Below are positions 18,060-27,057 of a DNA stretch of 64,000 nt, in pieces; the first letter of the stretch is position 1, and every line of letters begins with the position of its first letter. Location: contig NZ_JAPCID010000026.1 of NCBI RefSeq assembly GCF_027587175.1, positions 39,152 to 103,151 on the forward strand, in the 5' to 3' direction. The DNA is from Solirubrobacter deserti. GTDB lineage: Bacteria > Actinomycetota > Thermoleophilia > Solirubrobacterales > Solirubrobacteraceae. The notes under the pieces were generated by a model. The model made no database searches and was not told where the DNA came from. It worked only from the letters and a program-made list of their open reading frames with translations. Both the position numbers and the translations under genes were made by a program.

Positions 18060-18272
18060 TTCATCTCCGCGCGCCGGCTGACGGCGTCGGGGCCAGAGCC
18101 GCTCGGCACGGCGCGTGCGGTTGACGAGGAATGCGTCGAGACGGCAGAAAGTGGCCGCGACCTCACGTTCGGCGTACGTAAAGTTCGTGTGAGGCGCGGA
18201 CCGCGTTCACGCAGTCGACGTGGTCGTCAGGCGTGCCATCCGGGTGACGCGGTCGGGCGCGACAATGGGGGG

Positions 18273-19298
18273 ATGCGCGCCGCCGTCATGCAGTCCTTCG
18301 GATCGCCCCTGTCGCTCGAGCGGGTCGACGACCCGGTGTGCGCGCCGGACGGCGCGGTCGTGAAGGTGCTCGCGACCGGGGTCTGCCGGTCCGACTGGCA
18401 CGGCTGGATGGGCCACGACCCGTCGATCACGCTGCCGCACGTGGGCGGTCACGAGCTGTGCGGCGAGATCCTCGAGGTCGGCTCCGAGGTGCACGGGTTC
18501 GCGCCGGGCGATCGCGTGACGGTGCCGTTCTGCTGCGGCTGCGGCGTGTGCGAGCCGTGTCGGCTCGGCGAGACGCAGGTGTGCGAGCGCGACGTGCAGC
18601 CGGGCTTCACGATCTGGGGATCGTTCGCCGAGCTGGTCGCGCTGCCCAAGGCCGACCTGAACCTCGTGCGGGTGCCCGCGGAGCTGTCCTCCGTGCACGC
18701 GGCCTCGCTCGGCTGCCGGTTCATGACCGCGTGGGCCGCGCTGCACGTGCACGCGAGGGTGCGCGCGGGCGAGTGGGTCGCCGTCCACGGCTGCGGCGGC
18801 GTCGGGCTGGCGGCGGTGATGATCGCCGCGGCCGCAGGCGCACAGGTGATCGCCGTGGACATCGACGAGCGCAAGCTGCAGCGGGCGCGCGAGCTGGGCG
18901 CGGTCGCCGGCGTGTCAGGGCAGGTCGTCGCGTCGATCGTCGAGCTCACCGGGGGCGGCGCGCACGTGTCGCTCGACGCACTCGGCTCGGTGACGACGTG
19001 CGTGAACTCGGTCTCGTGCCTGCGCCGCCGCGGCCGCCACGCGCAGGTCGGCCTGCTGCTGGGCGACCAGGCCGCGCCGCAGGTGCCGATGGGCCGCGTG
19101 ATCTCCCGCGAGCTGCAGGTCCTCGGCGTCCACGGGATGGCGGTGCGCCACTACGACGGGATGCTGCGCGCGGTCGCCTCCGGCGCGGTCCAGCCCGGCG
19201 AGCTGGTGGCGAAGACGATCGGGCTGGACGGGGTCGGCGAGGAGGTCGCTTCGATGGGACGGTTTGCGCAGGACGGTGTGACGGTGATGGTGCCGTGA
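18273..19298 (+). CDS. Zinc-dependent medium-chain alcohol dehydrogenase
   Basis: A 341-residue MDR-family dehydrogenase. Catalytic zinc ligands are placed by GVCRSDWHGW (Cys) and GGHELCGEI (His, Glu). The structural zinc site is CGCGVCEPCRLGETQVC with four cysteines. The Rossmann motif is GCGGVGLAAVMIAAAAG followed by VDIDERK, which suggests NAD(H). It oxidises an alcohol or reduces an aldehyde; the substrate is unknown. ATG 18273 was chosen because it follows GGGGGG and fits family length; upstream in-frame sequence is not protein-like. It overlaps the next acyl-CoA dehydrogenase gene by one base (TGATG), so they probably act in one catabolic route. Confidence 0.88.
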   Translation: MRAAVMQSFGSPLSLERVDDPVCAPDGAVVKVLATGVCRSDWHGWMGHDPSITLPHVGGHELCGEILEVGSEVHGFAPGDRVTVPFCCGCGVCEPCRLGETQVCERDVQPGFTIWGSFAELVALPKADLNLVRVPAELSSVHAASLGCRFMTAWAALHVHARVRAGEWVAVHGCGGVGLAAVMIAAAAGAQVIAVDIDERKLQRARELGAVAGVSGQVVASIVELTGGGAHVSLDALGSVTTCVNSVSCLRRRGRHAQVGLLLGDQAAPQVPMGRVISRELQVLGVHGMAVRHYDGMLRAVASGAVQPGELVAKTIGLDGVGEEVASMGRFAQDGVTVMVP

Positions 19299-20452
19299 TG
19301 ACGGACTTCTACCTGCTCGACGAGAAGCTCACCGACGACGAGCGCGCCATCCGCGACCGTCTGCGCGCGTTCTGCGAGGCCGAGATCATGCCGGTGATCA
19401 ACGGCTACTGGGAGCGGGCGGAGTTCCCGCTGCAGCTGGTCCCGAAGATTGCGGCGCTGCGGATGGCGGGCGGGACGATCGAGGGCTACGGCTGCCCCGG
19501 CATGAGCGCGACCGCGGCCGGCCTGGTGAGCATGGAGTGGGCGCGCGCGGACGGCAGCATGGGCACGTTCTACGGCGTGCACTCGAACCTCGCGATGCAG
19601 TCGATCGCGATGCTCGGCTCCGACGAGCAGAAGGAGCGCTGGCTGCCGCCGATGGCCGACCTGGACGCGATCGGCGCGTTCGCGCTCACCGAGCCCGAGC
19701 ACGGCTCGGACGCGGTGCACCTCGAGTCCAGCGTGCGCCGGGACGGGGACGAGTACGTCATCAGCGGCCGCAAGCGCTGGATCGGCAACGCGTCGATCGC
19801 CGACGTGGTGATCGTGTGGGCGCGCGACGAGGACGGGCATGTCGGCGGCTACCTGGTCGAGAAGGGCACGCCCGGGTTCGAGGCGACGGTGATGACGGGC
19901 AAGACCGCGCTGCGCGCCGTCTGGCAGGCCGACATCACCATGACCGACGTGCGCGTGCCGGCCGAGAACCGGCTCCCGGGCTGCCGCAACTTCCGGGACG
20001 TCGCCGGCGTGCTCGCCCGCACCCGCTACACCGTCGCCTGGCGCGCGCTCGGGATGGCGCTCGCCGCGTACGAGGCCGCGCTCGCCTACGCGCAGCGGCG
20101 CGAGCAGTTCGGCAAGCCGATCGCGTCCTACCAGCTCGTGCAGGACAAGCTCAGCCGCATGCTGGCCGAGATCACCGCCATGCAGCTGCTGTGCCTGCGG
20201 CTCTCCGAGCTCGCCGAGGACGGGCGGCTGACGGCGGGCATGGCGAGCCTGGCGAAGATGAACCACGCCGCCAAGGCGCGCGAGATCGTCGGTCTGGCGC
20301 GCGACATCCTCGGCGGCAACGGCATCCTGCTCGAGAACCACGTCGCGCGCCAGCACGCCGACATGGAGGCGATCTTCACCTTCGAGGGGACCGACTCGAT
20401 CCAGTCGCTGATCGTGGCCCGCGAGATCACGGGCCACAACGCCATCACGTGA
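19298..20452 (+). CDS. Acyl-CoA dehydrogenase
   Basis: A 384-residue flavoprotein with acyl-CoA dehydrogenase N-terminal, middle and C-terminal domains. FAD-contacting FALTEPEHGSDA and KRWIGNAS, the AYAQRREQFGKPIASYQ signature and DILGGNGILLENH are present. The catalytic base is most likely the glutamate in FTFEGTDSIQSLI, as in glutaryl- and isobutyryl-type enzymes. It closely resembles its convergent neighbour (20445-21629) in layout but lacks the RSF-SVQ arginine of glutaryl-CoA dehydrogenases, having GSMGTFYGVHSNL instead. Its electrons would go to ETF. ATG at 19298 shares a base with the adh stop; the 3' end overlaps gcdH by eight bases. Confidence 0.88.
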   Translation: MTDFYLLDEKLTDDERAIRDRLRAFCEAEIMPVINGYWERAEFPLQLVPKIAALRMAGGTIEGYGCPGMSATAAGLVSMEWARADGSMGTFYGVHSNLAMQSIAMLGSDEQKERWLPPMADLDAIGAFALTEPEHGSDAVHLESSVRRDGDEYVISGRKRWIGNASIADVVIVWARDEDGHVGGYLVEKGTPGFEATVMTGKTALRAVWQADITMTDVRVPAENRLPGCRNFRDVAGVLARTRYTVAWRALGMALAAYEAALAYAQRREQFGKPIASYQLVQDKLSRMLAEITAMQLLCLRLSELAEDGRLTAGMASLAKMNHAAKAREIVGLARDILGGNGILLENHVARQHADMEAIFTFEGTDSIQSLIVAREITGHNAIT

Positions 20453-21629
20453 AGGCCGGAAGCCCCGTGATCGCCTGACCGAGGATCAGCGTGTGCATCT
20501 CGTGCGTGCCCTCGTAGGTGAGCACGGACTCCAGGTTGTTCGCGTGCCGCAGCACCGGGTACTCGAGCGTCACGCCGTTCGCGCCCAGCACGGTCCGCGC
20601 CGTGCGCGCGACGTCGATCGCCGTGCTGACGTTGTGGTACTTGCCGTAGGAGACGTGCTGAGGCGTGAGCGTCCCCGCGTCCTTCATCCGGCCCAGGTGC
20701 AGCGCGAGCATCGTCGAGTTGCCGACTTTGACCGCCATGTCCGCGAGCTTGGCCTGCGTGAGCTGGTAGCCCGCGATCGGCTTGTCGAACTGCACGCGGG
20801 TCTTGGCGTAGTCCAGCGCCGCCTCGTAGCATGCGCGCGCGGCGCCCGCGGCCCCGAAGACGATCCCGAAGCGCGCCTCGTTCAAGCAGGACAGCGGCGC
20901 GCGCAGCGACGTCGCCTCCGGCAGGCGGTTCGCTTCCGGCACCTCGACGCCGTCCAGCACGAGCTCGCTCGTCACCGACGCGCGCAGCGACAGCTTGCCG
21001 TGCATGTTCGGCGCGCTGAACCCGGGTGTCCCCTTCTCGACCAGGAAGCCGTTGACCTTGCCTTCCTCGGTACGCGCCCACACGACGGCGACATCCGCCA
21101 GCGACCCGTTCGTGATCCACATCTTGGCGCCGTCGAGCACCCACCCGGCGTCCGTCTTCTTCGCGCGCGTGCGCATCGCGGCCGGGTTGGAGCCTGCGTC
21201 CGGCTCGGTCAGCCCGAAGCAGCCGATCAGCTTGCCCTCCGCCATCCCGGGCAGCCAACGCTCCTTCTGCTCCTCCGAGCCCCACTTCCAGATCGCGTAC
21301 ATCGCCAGCGAGCCCTGCACCGAGCAGAACGACCGCAGCCCTGAGTCGCCCGCCTCGAGCTCCAGGCACGTGAGCCCGTAGGCGGTCGCCGACGCGCCCG
21401 CGCAGCCGTAGCCCTCGAGGTGCATGCCGAGCAGGCCCAGTGCGCCCAGGTCCTGCCCGATCGACTCCGGGAGCGTCCCGGCCTCGAAGTGCTCGGCCAC
21501 CACCGGCAGGAACTTCTCGCGCACGTACTGGCGCACGGTGCTGCGGATGAGCCGCTCCTCCTCGTCGAGCTGCGCGTCCAGCGCGAGCGGGTCGAGCGGA
21601 TCGAAGGTCGGGAGCGTGGCGGTGGACAT
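20445..21629 (-). CDS. gcdH: Glutaryl-CoA dehydrogenase-type acyl-CoA dehydrogenase
   Basis: A 394-residue FAD enzyme. It contains the arginine that holds the distal carboxylate (SGLRSFCSVQGSLAMYAI) and the catalytic glutamate in YEGTHEMHTLILGQAITG, both hallmarks of glutaryl-CoA dehydrogenase. FGLTEPDAGSNPAAM and KMWITNGSLAD contact FAD. The family oxidatively decarboxylates glutaryl-CoA to crotonyl-CoA in lysine, tryptophan and benzoyl-CoA catabolism. The ATG is at 21629. It is read divergently from the MFS carrier, with a shared inverted repeat between, and convergently towards the upstream acyl-CoA dehydrogenase. Other dicarboxylyl-CoA substrates are possible. Confidence 0.88.
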   Translation of the reverse strand: MSTATLPTFDPLDPLALDAQLDEEERLIRSTVRQYVREKFLPVVAEHFEAGTLPESIGQDLGALGLLGMHLEGYGCAGASATAYGLTCLELEAGDSGLRSFCSVQGSLAMYAIWKWGSEEQKERWLPGMAEGKLIGCFGLTEPDAGSNPAAMRTRAKKTDAGWVLDGAKMWITNGSLADVAVVWARTEEGKVNGFLVEKGTPGFSAPNMHGKLSLRASVTSELVLDGVEVPEANRLPEATSLRAPLSCLNEARFGIVFGAAGAARACYEAALDYAKTRVQFDKPIAGYQLTQAKLADMAVKVGNSTMLALHLGRMKDAGTLTPQHVSYGKYHNVSTAIDVARTARTVLGANGVTLEYPVLRHANNLESVLTYEGTHEMHTLILGQAITGLPAFT

Positions 21630-21645
21630 GACCGCAGCGTACCCC

Positions 21646-21663
21646 GGTCGGATTCGTCTGACC
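21646..21663. promoter_or_regulatory. Inverted repeat in the gcdH/MFS divergent promoter
   Basis: GGTCGGATTCGTCTGACC has 7-bp arms with one mismatch around TTCG. It lies midway between the divergent starts of gcdH (21629) and the MFS gene (21685). Size and placement suit an operator for a TetR- or GntR-type repressor; no such gene adjoins it. Confidence 0.45.
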
Positions 21664-21684
21664 TTTACCGGGTATTTAGGCGAA

Positions 21685-23148
21685 ATGAGGAGAGCCTGGC
21701 CCGCCTACCGCACCCTCTGGATCTTCCTGCTGCTCGGCTGGACCGTCAGCGCCGCCGACCGCGCGCTCACCGGCCCGGTGGTCACGTGGATGATCGAGAA
21801 CGAAGTCGGGTTCCTCGCGGGTGTCGAGAAGCCCTACGCGCTCGCGGGCCTGATCGGCGGCCTGTTCTTCGCCGGCTACATGCTCACCCAGTTCCCGGGC
21901 GGCTACCTCGGCGACAAGTACGGGCACCGCACGATCATCGTCATCAGCCTGATCTGGGCCGGCATCGCGACGATCATCAGCGGCGTCATCACCGGCCTGG
22001 TCGCGTTCATCGCCGTGCGCGTGATCACCGGCCTCGGGGAGGGCGCGTTCTACTCCAACGACCGCTCGCTGATCGCCGAGCAGACGCCGCGCGAGAAGCG
22101 CAGCCTCGGCATGGGCGTCGTGATCACCGGCCTCGCGCTCGGCATCACGATCGCGACCGTGTTCGCGCCGAACATGATCGGCCTCGGCGGCGACGTGTTC
22201 GGCGGGGAGGACGCGTGGCGGATGCCGTTCCTCATCCTCGGCGCGGCGACGCTCGTGGTCGGCATCGCCGTCGCGGCCTACTTCCGCCGCCAGGAGCCCG
22301 GCCTGCCGTACGGCCGGGCGCTCGTGCACATGCTGGCCTACAGCGCGATCGGCCTCGCCGCCGTGATGGCGGTCTACTTCGTCGGCGACGCCGCCGGGCT
22401 CAGCGACCTCTGGATCGCGGTGCTCGAGGTGGGCCTCGCGCTCGGCCTGGTCGCGTTCGTGTTCGCCCGCAAGCAGGGCGAGCTCGCACCGGTCCTGCGC
22501 AACCGCGACCTGATGCTGATCAACGTCGCGTTCATCGCCGTGCTGTGGAACCTGTGGTTCTTCAGCTTCTGGTCGGTGTCGATCGTCGCCGACGCGGCGG
22601 GCTCGAGCTTCGGACGCTCCGCGCTGATCGCGGCGTTCAACGCCGGCGCGGGCATCCTCGGCTTCCCGACGGGCGGCTGGCTGTCCGACGTCGCCGTCCG
22701 GCGCGGGATCGGCCGCAAGCCGCTCGTCGTCGCGTTCACCACGTTGCAGTGCGTGCTGACCGTGATCTTCGGCTTCGTCGTCGCGGGCGGTGGCGCCAAC
22801 GTGTGGGTGATGGCCGCGCTGCTGTTCTCCGCCAGCACGTTCTTCAACGCCATGCAGCCGATCGCGCAGGCGATGCTGGCCGACATCGCCGACCCCGCCC
22901 ATCACGGCGCGGCGTTCGGGATGAACAACCTGATCGGCGAGATCGGCGCCGTCCTCTCCCCCGCCGTCAGCGGGGCGCTGCGCGACGCCACGGGCGGCTG
23001 GTCGACCGCCGTCTTCGTGGACGCCGCGCTGATCGGAGGCGCCGTGATCCTCTTCCTGCTCGTGCGCGAGGCGACGGGCGGGGAGGAGCGGCCCGCCGGA
23101 CGGTTCCGGCGGGCCAGATCCCTTACGGGTTCGTCGTCGACAGCGTGA
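21685..23148 (+). CDS. MFS transporter
   Basis: A 487-residue membrane protein with about 12 predicted helices. The first cytoplasmic loop has the MFS motif GGYLGDKYGHRT, repeated less exactly in the second half as GGWLSDVAVRRGIGRK. RVITGLGEGAFYSNDRSLIAE is typical of anion/organic-acid carriers. It probably moves an organic acid or related carbon source across the inner membrane; direction and substrate are unknown. ATG 21685 was chosen, with AGG five bases upstream. In-frame sequence before it reads through the gcdH promoter and is not protein-like. It is divergent from gcdH and probably serves the same pathway. The last 26 bases overlap the S15 peptidase gene convergently. Confidence 0.87.
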   Translation: MRRAWPAYRTLWIFLLLGWTVSAADRALTGPVVTWMIENEVGFLAGVEKPYALAGLIGGLFFAGYMLTQFPGGYLGDKYGHRTIIVISLIWAGIATIISGVITGLVAFIAVRVITGLGEGAFYSNDRSLIAEQTPREKRSLGMGVVITGLALGITIATVFAPNMIGLGGDVFGGEDAWRMPFLILGAATLVVGIAVAAYFRRQEPGLPYGRALVHMLAYSAIGLAAVMAVYFVGDAAGLSDLWIAVLEVGLALGLVAFVFARKQGELAPVLRNRDLMLINVAFIAVLWNLWFFSFWSVSIVADAAGSSFGRSALIAAFNAGAGILGFPTGGWLSDVAVRRGIGRKPLVVAFTTLQCVLTVIFGFVVAGGGANVWVMAALLFSASTFFNAMQPIAQAMLADIADPAHHGAAFGMNNLIGEIGAVLSPAVSGALRDATGGWSTAVFVDAALIGGAVILFLLVREATGGEERPAGRFRRARSLTGSSSTA

Positions 23149-25618
23149 ACGTCACCGTCTTGGAGTAGGTCCCCGTCCGCAGCGGATCGGTGGCCTTGAT
23201 CAGCTGCTTGAACGTGACGCCGACCTTCTCGCCCGAGGTCGGTCCGGTCCAGGTCGACTTGGCGAGCTCGGCGCGCAGCGGCTCCGCGAGCGAGAACGCG
23301 CCGTTGGTCATGTGGCCGAGGTTGCTGACCGTCAGCGTCGCGTCACCGGCCGTCGAGGTGACGGTGGCGTCCGTGGTCGCCGTGTACTCCTGCTGGCGGC
23401 CCGGGATGAACGGATCGAACGCGGCCGGCGTGCCCAGCGTCAGCGAGAGCGTGGCCGGGACGGTTCCCGTCACATCGCCCGGCGTGGACGTGACGCCCTC
23501 GCCGATCGCGGACGCCAGCGCGCCCGAGCCACCGACGACCGGCAGCGTGACCGTGCTGCCGGCCAGGTCGAGCGACACCTGCGTCCCGGCGGCCGGGCGG
23601 ATCGTGTACTCCCGGTCGCTCGAGAACACCATCAGGGCGAGCCGGCGGCCGGCCGGGATGACCGCGTCCTTGGCCTGCATCGTGAAGTTCAGGCGGTAGA
23701 ACGTGCCGGGCGTGGTCGGCTCGGAGGTGTACTCGGAGTTCCGGTTCTCCGGGTCCATCCAGCCGCGCGTGATGATCGTGCCGTTGCCCGTCTCGGGGAA
23801 GGAGACGAGCGCGGCGCTGAAGTTCGCGCGCTTGCTGAAGGACGCGTTGAGCGAGAGCTTGGGCGTGCCGCTGATGCGGATCGCGCTCTTGAGCGGAGCC
23901 GTCTGGTAGATCAGGCGGTTGGGCGAGCTGGCCGCGTTCATCAGCGCGCCGGCGGTGATCGACGCGTCGTCGGTCAGCGTCTCCGCGCCGGCCGAGGGCC
24001 GCGGGTCGAACGTGAGGCCGCCGCGGGTGGCGCCGCCCGGCTTGAGCTTGAGCGTCGCGTCCTGCGTCGCGGGATCGGGCCAGTCGGCGTACGCCGTCGG
24101 GTTCTCGTTGCCGCACGCGAGGCTGACCGCCGCGCCGTCGGTGGCCGTGACCGTGCCGCTGAGCGTGAGGGTGTTGCCGTTGATCAGCTTGATCGTGCGA
24201 GCGGCGTTGCCCGCGATCGTCACCGCGTTGCCCACCATGTAGGCGCTCGCGTCGGCGACCGTGACCTTGTCGGACGCCGAGACGGCGCCGGCGACCGTCG
24301 TGTTGCGCGGCGGGCACGCATCCGCCTCGCGCACGACCCAGGACTTCACGCTGTCCACGCCGTTCTCGTGGCCCCACAGGTACTTCGTGAACCAGCGGTT
24401 GAGCATGTCGTACGGGATCGCCCGCGTGTGGCCGCCCTGGTGGAAGTAGAACTGGCGCGCGACGTTGTTGCGCTTGAGCACGTCCCACAGCTGGGCCGCG
24501 TTCTTGGTCATGACGTTGAAGTCGTTGCCGCCGTGGACGAGCAGGGTGGCGGCCTTGATCTTGTCCGCGTCCTTCATGTAGTTGCGCTCGTCCCAGGTGG
24601 CGTTGCGGTTGCCCGTGACGCGGTCCTGGGTGGCCGTGATCTCGTCGATGATCGGCCAGCACACCGAGCGGTTCGGGCGCGTGTCCTCGAGGCGGGAGTA
24701 CGTGTACTCGGCCAGCACGTCGAGGTCCTCACCGAGGTAGGCGTTGGTGCCGCTCTGGCCGCCCGCGTCGCGGTGCGGGGCGCGCACGAGCCCGTACGAG
24801 CGGTAGTAGTCGTACCAGTCCGAGATCGCGGCGATCGGCGCGATGGCCGCGAGACCCTCGACGCCGGTGGTCGCGGCGGCGATCGGCAGCGTGCCGTTGT
24901 AGGACACGCCCGTCATCGCCGTCTTGCCGTTGTGCCACGTGTTGGCCGGAGCCTCGACGGTCCCGGTGCGGGTGGTGTACCCCTTGGCACGGCCGTTGAG
25001 CCAGTCGATGACGGCGACGGCGCCGAGGGTCTCGTTGCGGCCGCCGGATGTGGTGCAGCCGTCGGAGTGCCCTGAGCCCGGTGACTCGGCGTGCACGACG
25101 GCGTACCCGAGCGGGACGAACTGCGGTTCCCACGACGTCGAGATCCGCGGGCTCGTCGCGGTGGGCGACGGGAAGTAGTCGGGGGCCCGGATGCGCGCGG
25201 CGGGCGGGACGCCGAGCTCGTGCTCGACGCTGAAGTTCGGCGAGTCCGAGCCACCCGCGTAGTACGGGCTGTCCTCGAAGATGACCGGCACCTTCAGGCC
25301 GTCGGTCTCCGTCTCCTTCGGGCGCGAGACGTCGACGTGGATGCGGTCCTTCTTGCCGTCGCGATCGGAGTCGAAGTTCGACTCGACCCACAGCTCGTAG
25401 TTGATCCAGTCCGCCTCCGCCGTCGCGAACACGGGCTGCGCGAGCCCGTTGATGAAGGTCGGGACCGCCGGTGCGGCCGCGAGCGCCTCCGGCGCCTGCC
25501 CCGTCGCCAACGCGGTCTTCGGCGGCAGCGGGTTCGCCGCCGCGGTGCCCACGACCGCCGCCATCGCGAGCGTCGCCGTCAACGCGCTCGCCTGCGCCAA
25601 GCGCACGCCTCTCTGCAT
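23123..25618 (-). CDS. Secreted S15-family X-Pro dipeptidyl-peptidase-like hydrolase
   Basis: An 831-residue exported protein. A signal peptide spans residues 1-28 with an AAA-N type site. The catalytic alpha/beta domain (about 75-470) carries nucleophile Ser in GVSYNGTLPIA, Asp in LLVHGGNDFNVM and His in FHQGGHTRAIPYD. A short beta-rich insert (about 485-550, SDKVTVADASAYMVGNAVTI) precedes the C-terminal jelly-roll typical of S15/CocE enzymes. The last 113 or so residues duplicate the C-terminal module of the DUF6351 protein at 3400-5847. It should remove X-Pro dipeptides or hydrolyse esters outside the cell. ATG 25618 follows GAGAGGGG. Its 3' end overlaps the MFS gene. Confidence 0.85.
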   Translation of the reverse strand: MQRGVRLAQASALTATLAMAAVVGTAAANPLPPKTALATGQAPEALAAAPAVPTFINGLAQPVFATAEADWINYELWVESNFDSDRDGKKDRIHVDVSRPKETETDGLKVPVIFEDSPYYAGGSDSPNFSVEHELGVPPAARIRAPDYFPSPTATSPRISTSWEPQFVPLGYAVVHAESPGSGHSDGCTTSGGRNETLGAVAVIDWLNGRAKGYTTRTGTVEAPANTWHNGKTAMTGVSYNGTLPIAAATTGVEGLAAIAPIAAISDWYDYYRSYGLVRAPHRDAGGQSGTNAYLGEDLDVLAEYTYSRLEDTRPNRSVCWPIIDEITATQDRVTGNRNATWDERNYMKDADKIKAATLLVHGGNDFNVMTKNAAQLWDVLKRNNVARQFYFHQGGHTRAIPYDMLNRWFTKYLWGHENGVDSVKSWVVREADACPPRNTTVAGAVSASDKVTVADASAYMVGNAVTIAGNAARTIKLINGNTLTLSGTVTATDGAAVSLACGNENPTAYADWPDPATQDATLKLKPGGATRGGLTFDPRPSAGAETLTDDASITAGALMNAASSPNRLIYQTAPLKSAIRISGTPKLSLNASFSKRANFSAALVSFPETGNGTIITRGWMDPENRNSEYTSEPTTPGTFYRLNFTMQAKDAVIPAGRRLALMVFSSDREYTIRPAAGTQVSLDLAGSTVTLPVVGGSGALASAIGEGVTSTPGDVTGTVPATLSLTLGTPAAFDPFIPGRQQEYTATTDATVTSTAGDATLTVSNLGHMTNGAFSLAEPLRAELAKSTWTGPTSGEKVGVTFKQLIKATDPLRTGTYSKTVTFTLSTTNP

Positions 25619-25728
25619 CCCACAACCCCTCTCGAACGGGTACCCCTGCAACCTGGGAGTTTGGTGGCGACGAGCATCGCACGCAACCGTCGATGCGGCC
25701 GGGACGCGCGGAGATCGCTCCACACACG

Positions 25729-25734
25729 TATAGG
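25729..25734 (+). promoter_or_regulatory. -10 element giving a nearly leaderless transcript
   Basis: TATAGG ends nine bases before the GTG of the RCK channel-like gene, which has no ribosome-binding site. The message would start within two or three bases of the GTG. Confidence 0.4.
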
Positions 25735-25743
25735 GTCCGCGCC

Positions 25744-27027
25744 GTGAAGCGCGTGCTCCTGATGGGTGGCGGCGACCTGGCCAAGGAGGTCGGCGCCGCG
25801 CTGGAAGCCGGCGGGGCGATGGTCGATTGGCTCGACGAGCCCGACGACGTCGCGATCCGCGCGGCGGTGGAGACGGGCCAGTTCGACGTGGCGTGCGCGG
25901 CTTCGCGCGAGGACGCGTTCCCGCTGCGGATGGCGTTGCTCGTGCGTGAGCTCGACGAGGACCTGCCGATCGTGGTGACGATCTTCGACCCCGCGATGGC
26001 GCGGCAGGTCACGGAGACCATCCCGGGATGCTCGGTCACGTCGCTGGCCGACATCGTCGCCCCGGTGCTGGCCGGGCAGTGTCTCGACCCGGACATCGTC
26101 GCGGTCCGGCGCACCGATGCCGGCTTCATCGGGCTCGACCGGGGGTTGGAGGAGGTCCCGCTGCCGGAGTTCCGCGTGCGGCGGGCGCGGTCCTGGGCCG
26201 AGGCCGTGCTGCACCCATACGACCGCAGCGCCGCGCTGCTGTTCTACGGCGCGCTGGGGCTCGTCGCGATGCTCCTGTTCGAGTGGATCGGCTCGATGAT
26301 CGTGCTCGACCAGCAGTGGGTCGACGCGCTCTACGGGTCGACGAAGTCGCTGGCGACGGTGGGCCCGAACCCGGCCGTGGAGGACGGGCCGAAGTGGTTC
26401 AAGGGCGCCATCGTCGCCTCGATGCTGCTCACGTTGTTGAGCGCCGCGTGCTTCACGAGCGGGCTGATCAACCGGCTCGTGGACTCGTCGCTGACGGGGC
26501 TGATCGGGCGCCGCGCGGTGCCGCGGCGCGACCACGTCGTCGTGGTCGGGCTCGGGCAGGTCGGCCTGCGGCTGTGCCTGCTGCTGCGCGAGTGCGACGT
26601 GCCCGTCGTGGCCGTCGACACCGAGTCCGAGGGCGAGAACGTCGGCTTCGCGCGGCGGGTGAAGCTGCCGGTCGTGATCGGGCGCGGGGCCAACCCGGCC
26701 ATGCTCCGGCGGTTGTCGCTCCGCCGGGCGATCTGTCTCGCTGCGGTGACACCGGTCGACCTCAACAACATCGAGGCCGCGATGGCCGCGCGCGCCGCCG
26801 ACGACGACCTGCGCGTGCTGCTGCGCGCCGGCGACGGCGAGCTGGCCAACGAGACCAAGTCGCTGGAGCGGATCGGGCACGTCGTGGACGTGCACCGGCT
26901 CGGCGCGGTGTTCATCGCCGGGCTCGTCCTGGGCAAGTCGCCCGACGCCGTCGCCGTCCGCGACGGGCATCCCCAGCTGCTCCTCGAGTCGGGGTGGGAG
27001 GCGTTCCCGCTCGATATTCAGCGCTGA
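25744..27027 (+). CDS. K+-channel-like protein with two RCK/TrkA-N domains and a degenerate filter
   Basis: A 427-residue protein laid out as NAD-binding domain (about 1-120, VLLMGGGDLAKEVG), membrane helix (about 160-186), pore-like re-entrant segment, second helix (about 222-245), then a second NAD-binding RCK domain (VVVVGLGQVGLRLC at about 262). The pore segment reads STKSLATVGPNP, where a K+ channel would have TVGYGD. The GYG filter is therefore lost, so selectivity or conduction is uncertain. Relatives are the actinobacterial CASTOR/RCK-type channel proteins. The start is GTG 25744 with no ribosome-binding site and a -10 element just before it. It is divergent from the S15 gene and precedes the hydrolase-arsR pair. 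Confidence 0.8.
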   Translation: MKRVLLMGGGDLAKEVGAALEAGGAMVDWLDEPDDVAIRAAVETGQFDVACAASREDAFPLRMALLVRELDEDLPIVVTIFDPAMARQVTETIPGCSVTSLADIVAPVLAGQCLDPDIVAVRRTDAGFIGLDRGLEEVPLPEFRVRRARSWAEAVLHPYDRSAALLFYGALGLVAMLLFEWIGSMIVLDQQWVDALYGSTKSLATVGPNPAVEDGPKWFKGAIVASMLLTLLSAACFTSGLINRLVDSSLTGLIGRRAVPRRDHVVVVGLGQVGLRLCLLLRECDVPVVAVDTESEGENVGFARRVKLPVVIGRGANPAMLRRLSLRRAICLAAVTPVDLNNIEAAMAARAADDDLRVLLRAGDGELANETKSLERIGHVVDVHRLGAVFIAGLVLGKSPDAVAVRDGHPQLLLESGWEAFPLDIQR

Positions 27028-27049
27028 CAGTTGGGTAATAGCCCAACTG
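27028..27049. promoter_or_regulatory. Perfect 8-bp inverted repeat before the hydrolase gene
   Basis: CAGTTGGG (27028-27035) and CCCAACTG (27042-27049) are exact inverted copies around TAATAG. The repeat follows the RCK gene stop immediately and ends at the first possible start of the hydrolase. It could be an operator for the ArsR protein encoded downstream, or a weak terminator. Confidence 0.5.
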
Positions 27050-27057
27050 TGGATGGG

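Larger units (their letters stand above)
17742..18272. other. 531-bp stretch without a clear gene; holds a palindrome, a promoter and a terminator
   Basis: No convincing protein gene is present on either strand. The stretch contains a perfect LacI-like palindrome (17839-17852), a plausible sigma-70 promoter (17886-17915) and a strong terminator (18031-18059). Together these imply a plus-strand transcript of about 145 bases. The sequence GAAAGAGCG occurs twice inside it, near 17954 and 18010. A leaderless ATG at 17920 would open a 50-odd-codon frame that runs through the terminator, so coding is doubtful. The remaining 200 bases hold the upstream region of the alcohol dehydrogenase gene. Confidence 0.5.

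Noticed and set aside
17920..18090. A leaderless small protein beginning with ATG at 17920
   Set aside because: The frame runs through a strong terminator and its composition (Pro, Arg, Gly, Ala) is what non-coding GC-rich DNA gives, so a non-coding transcript is preferred.
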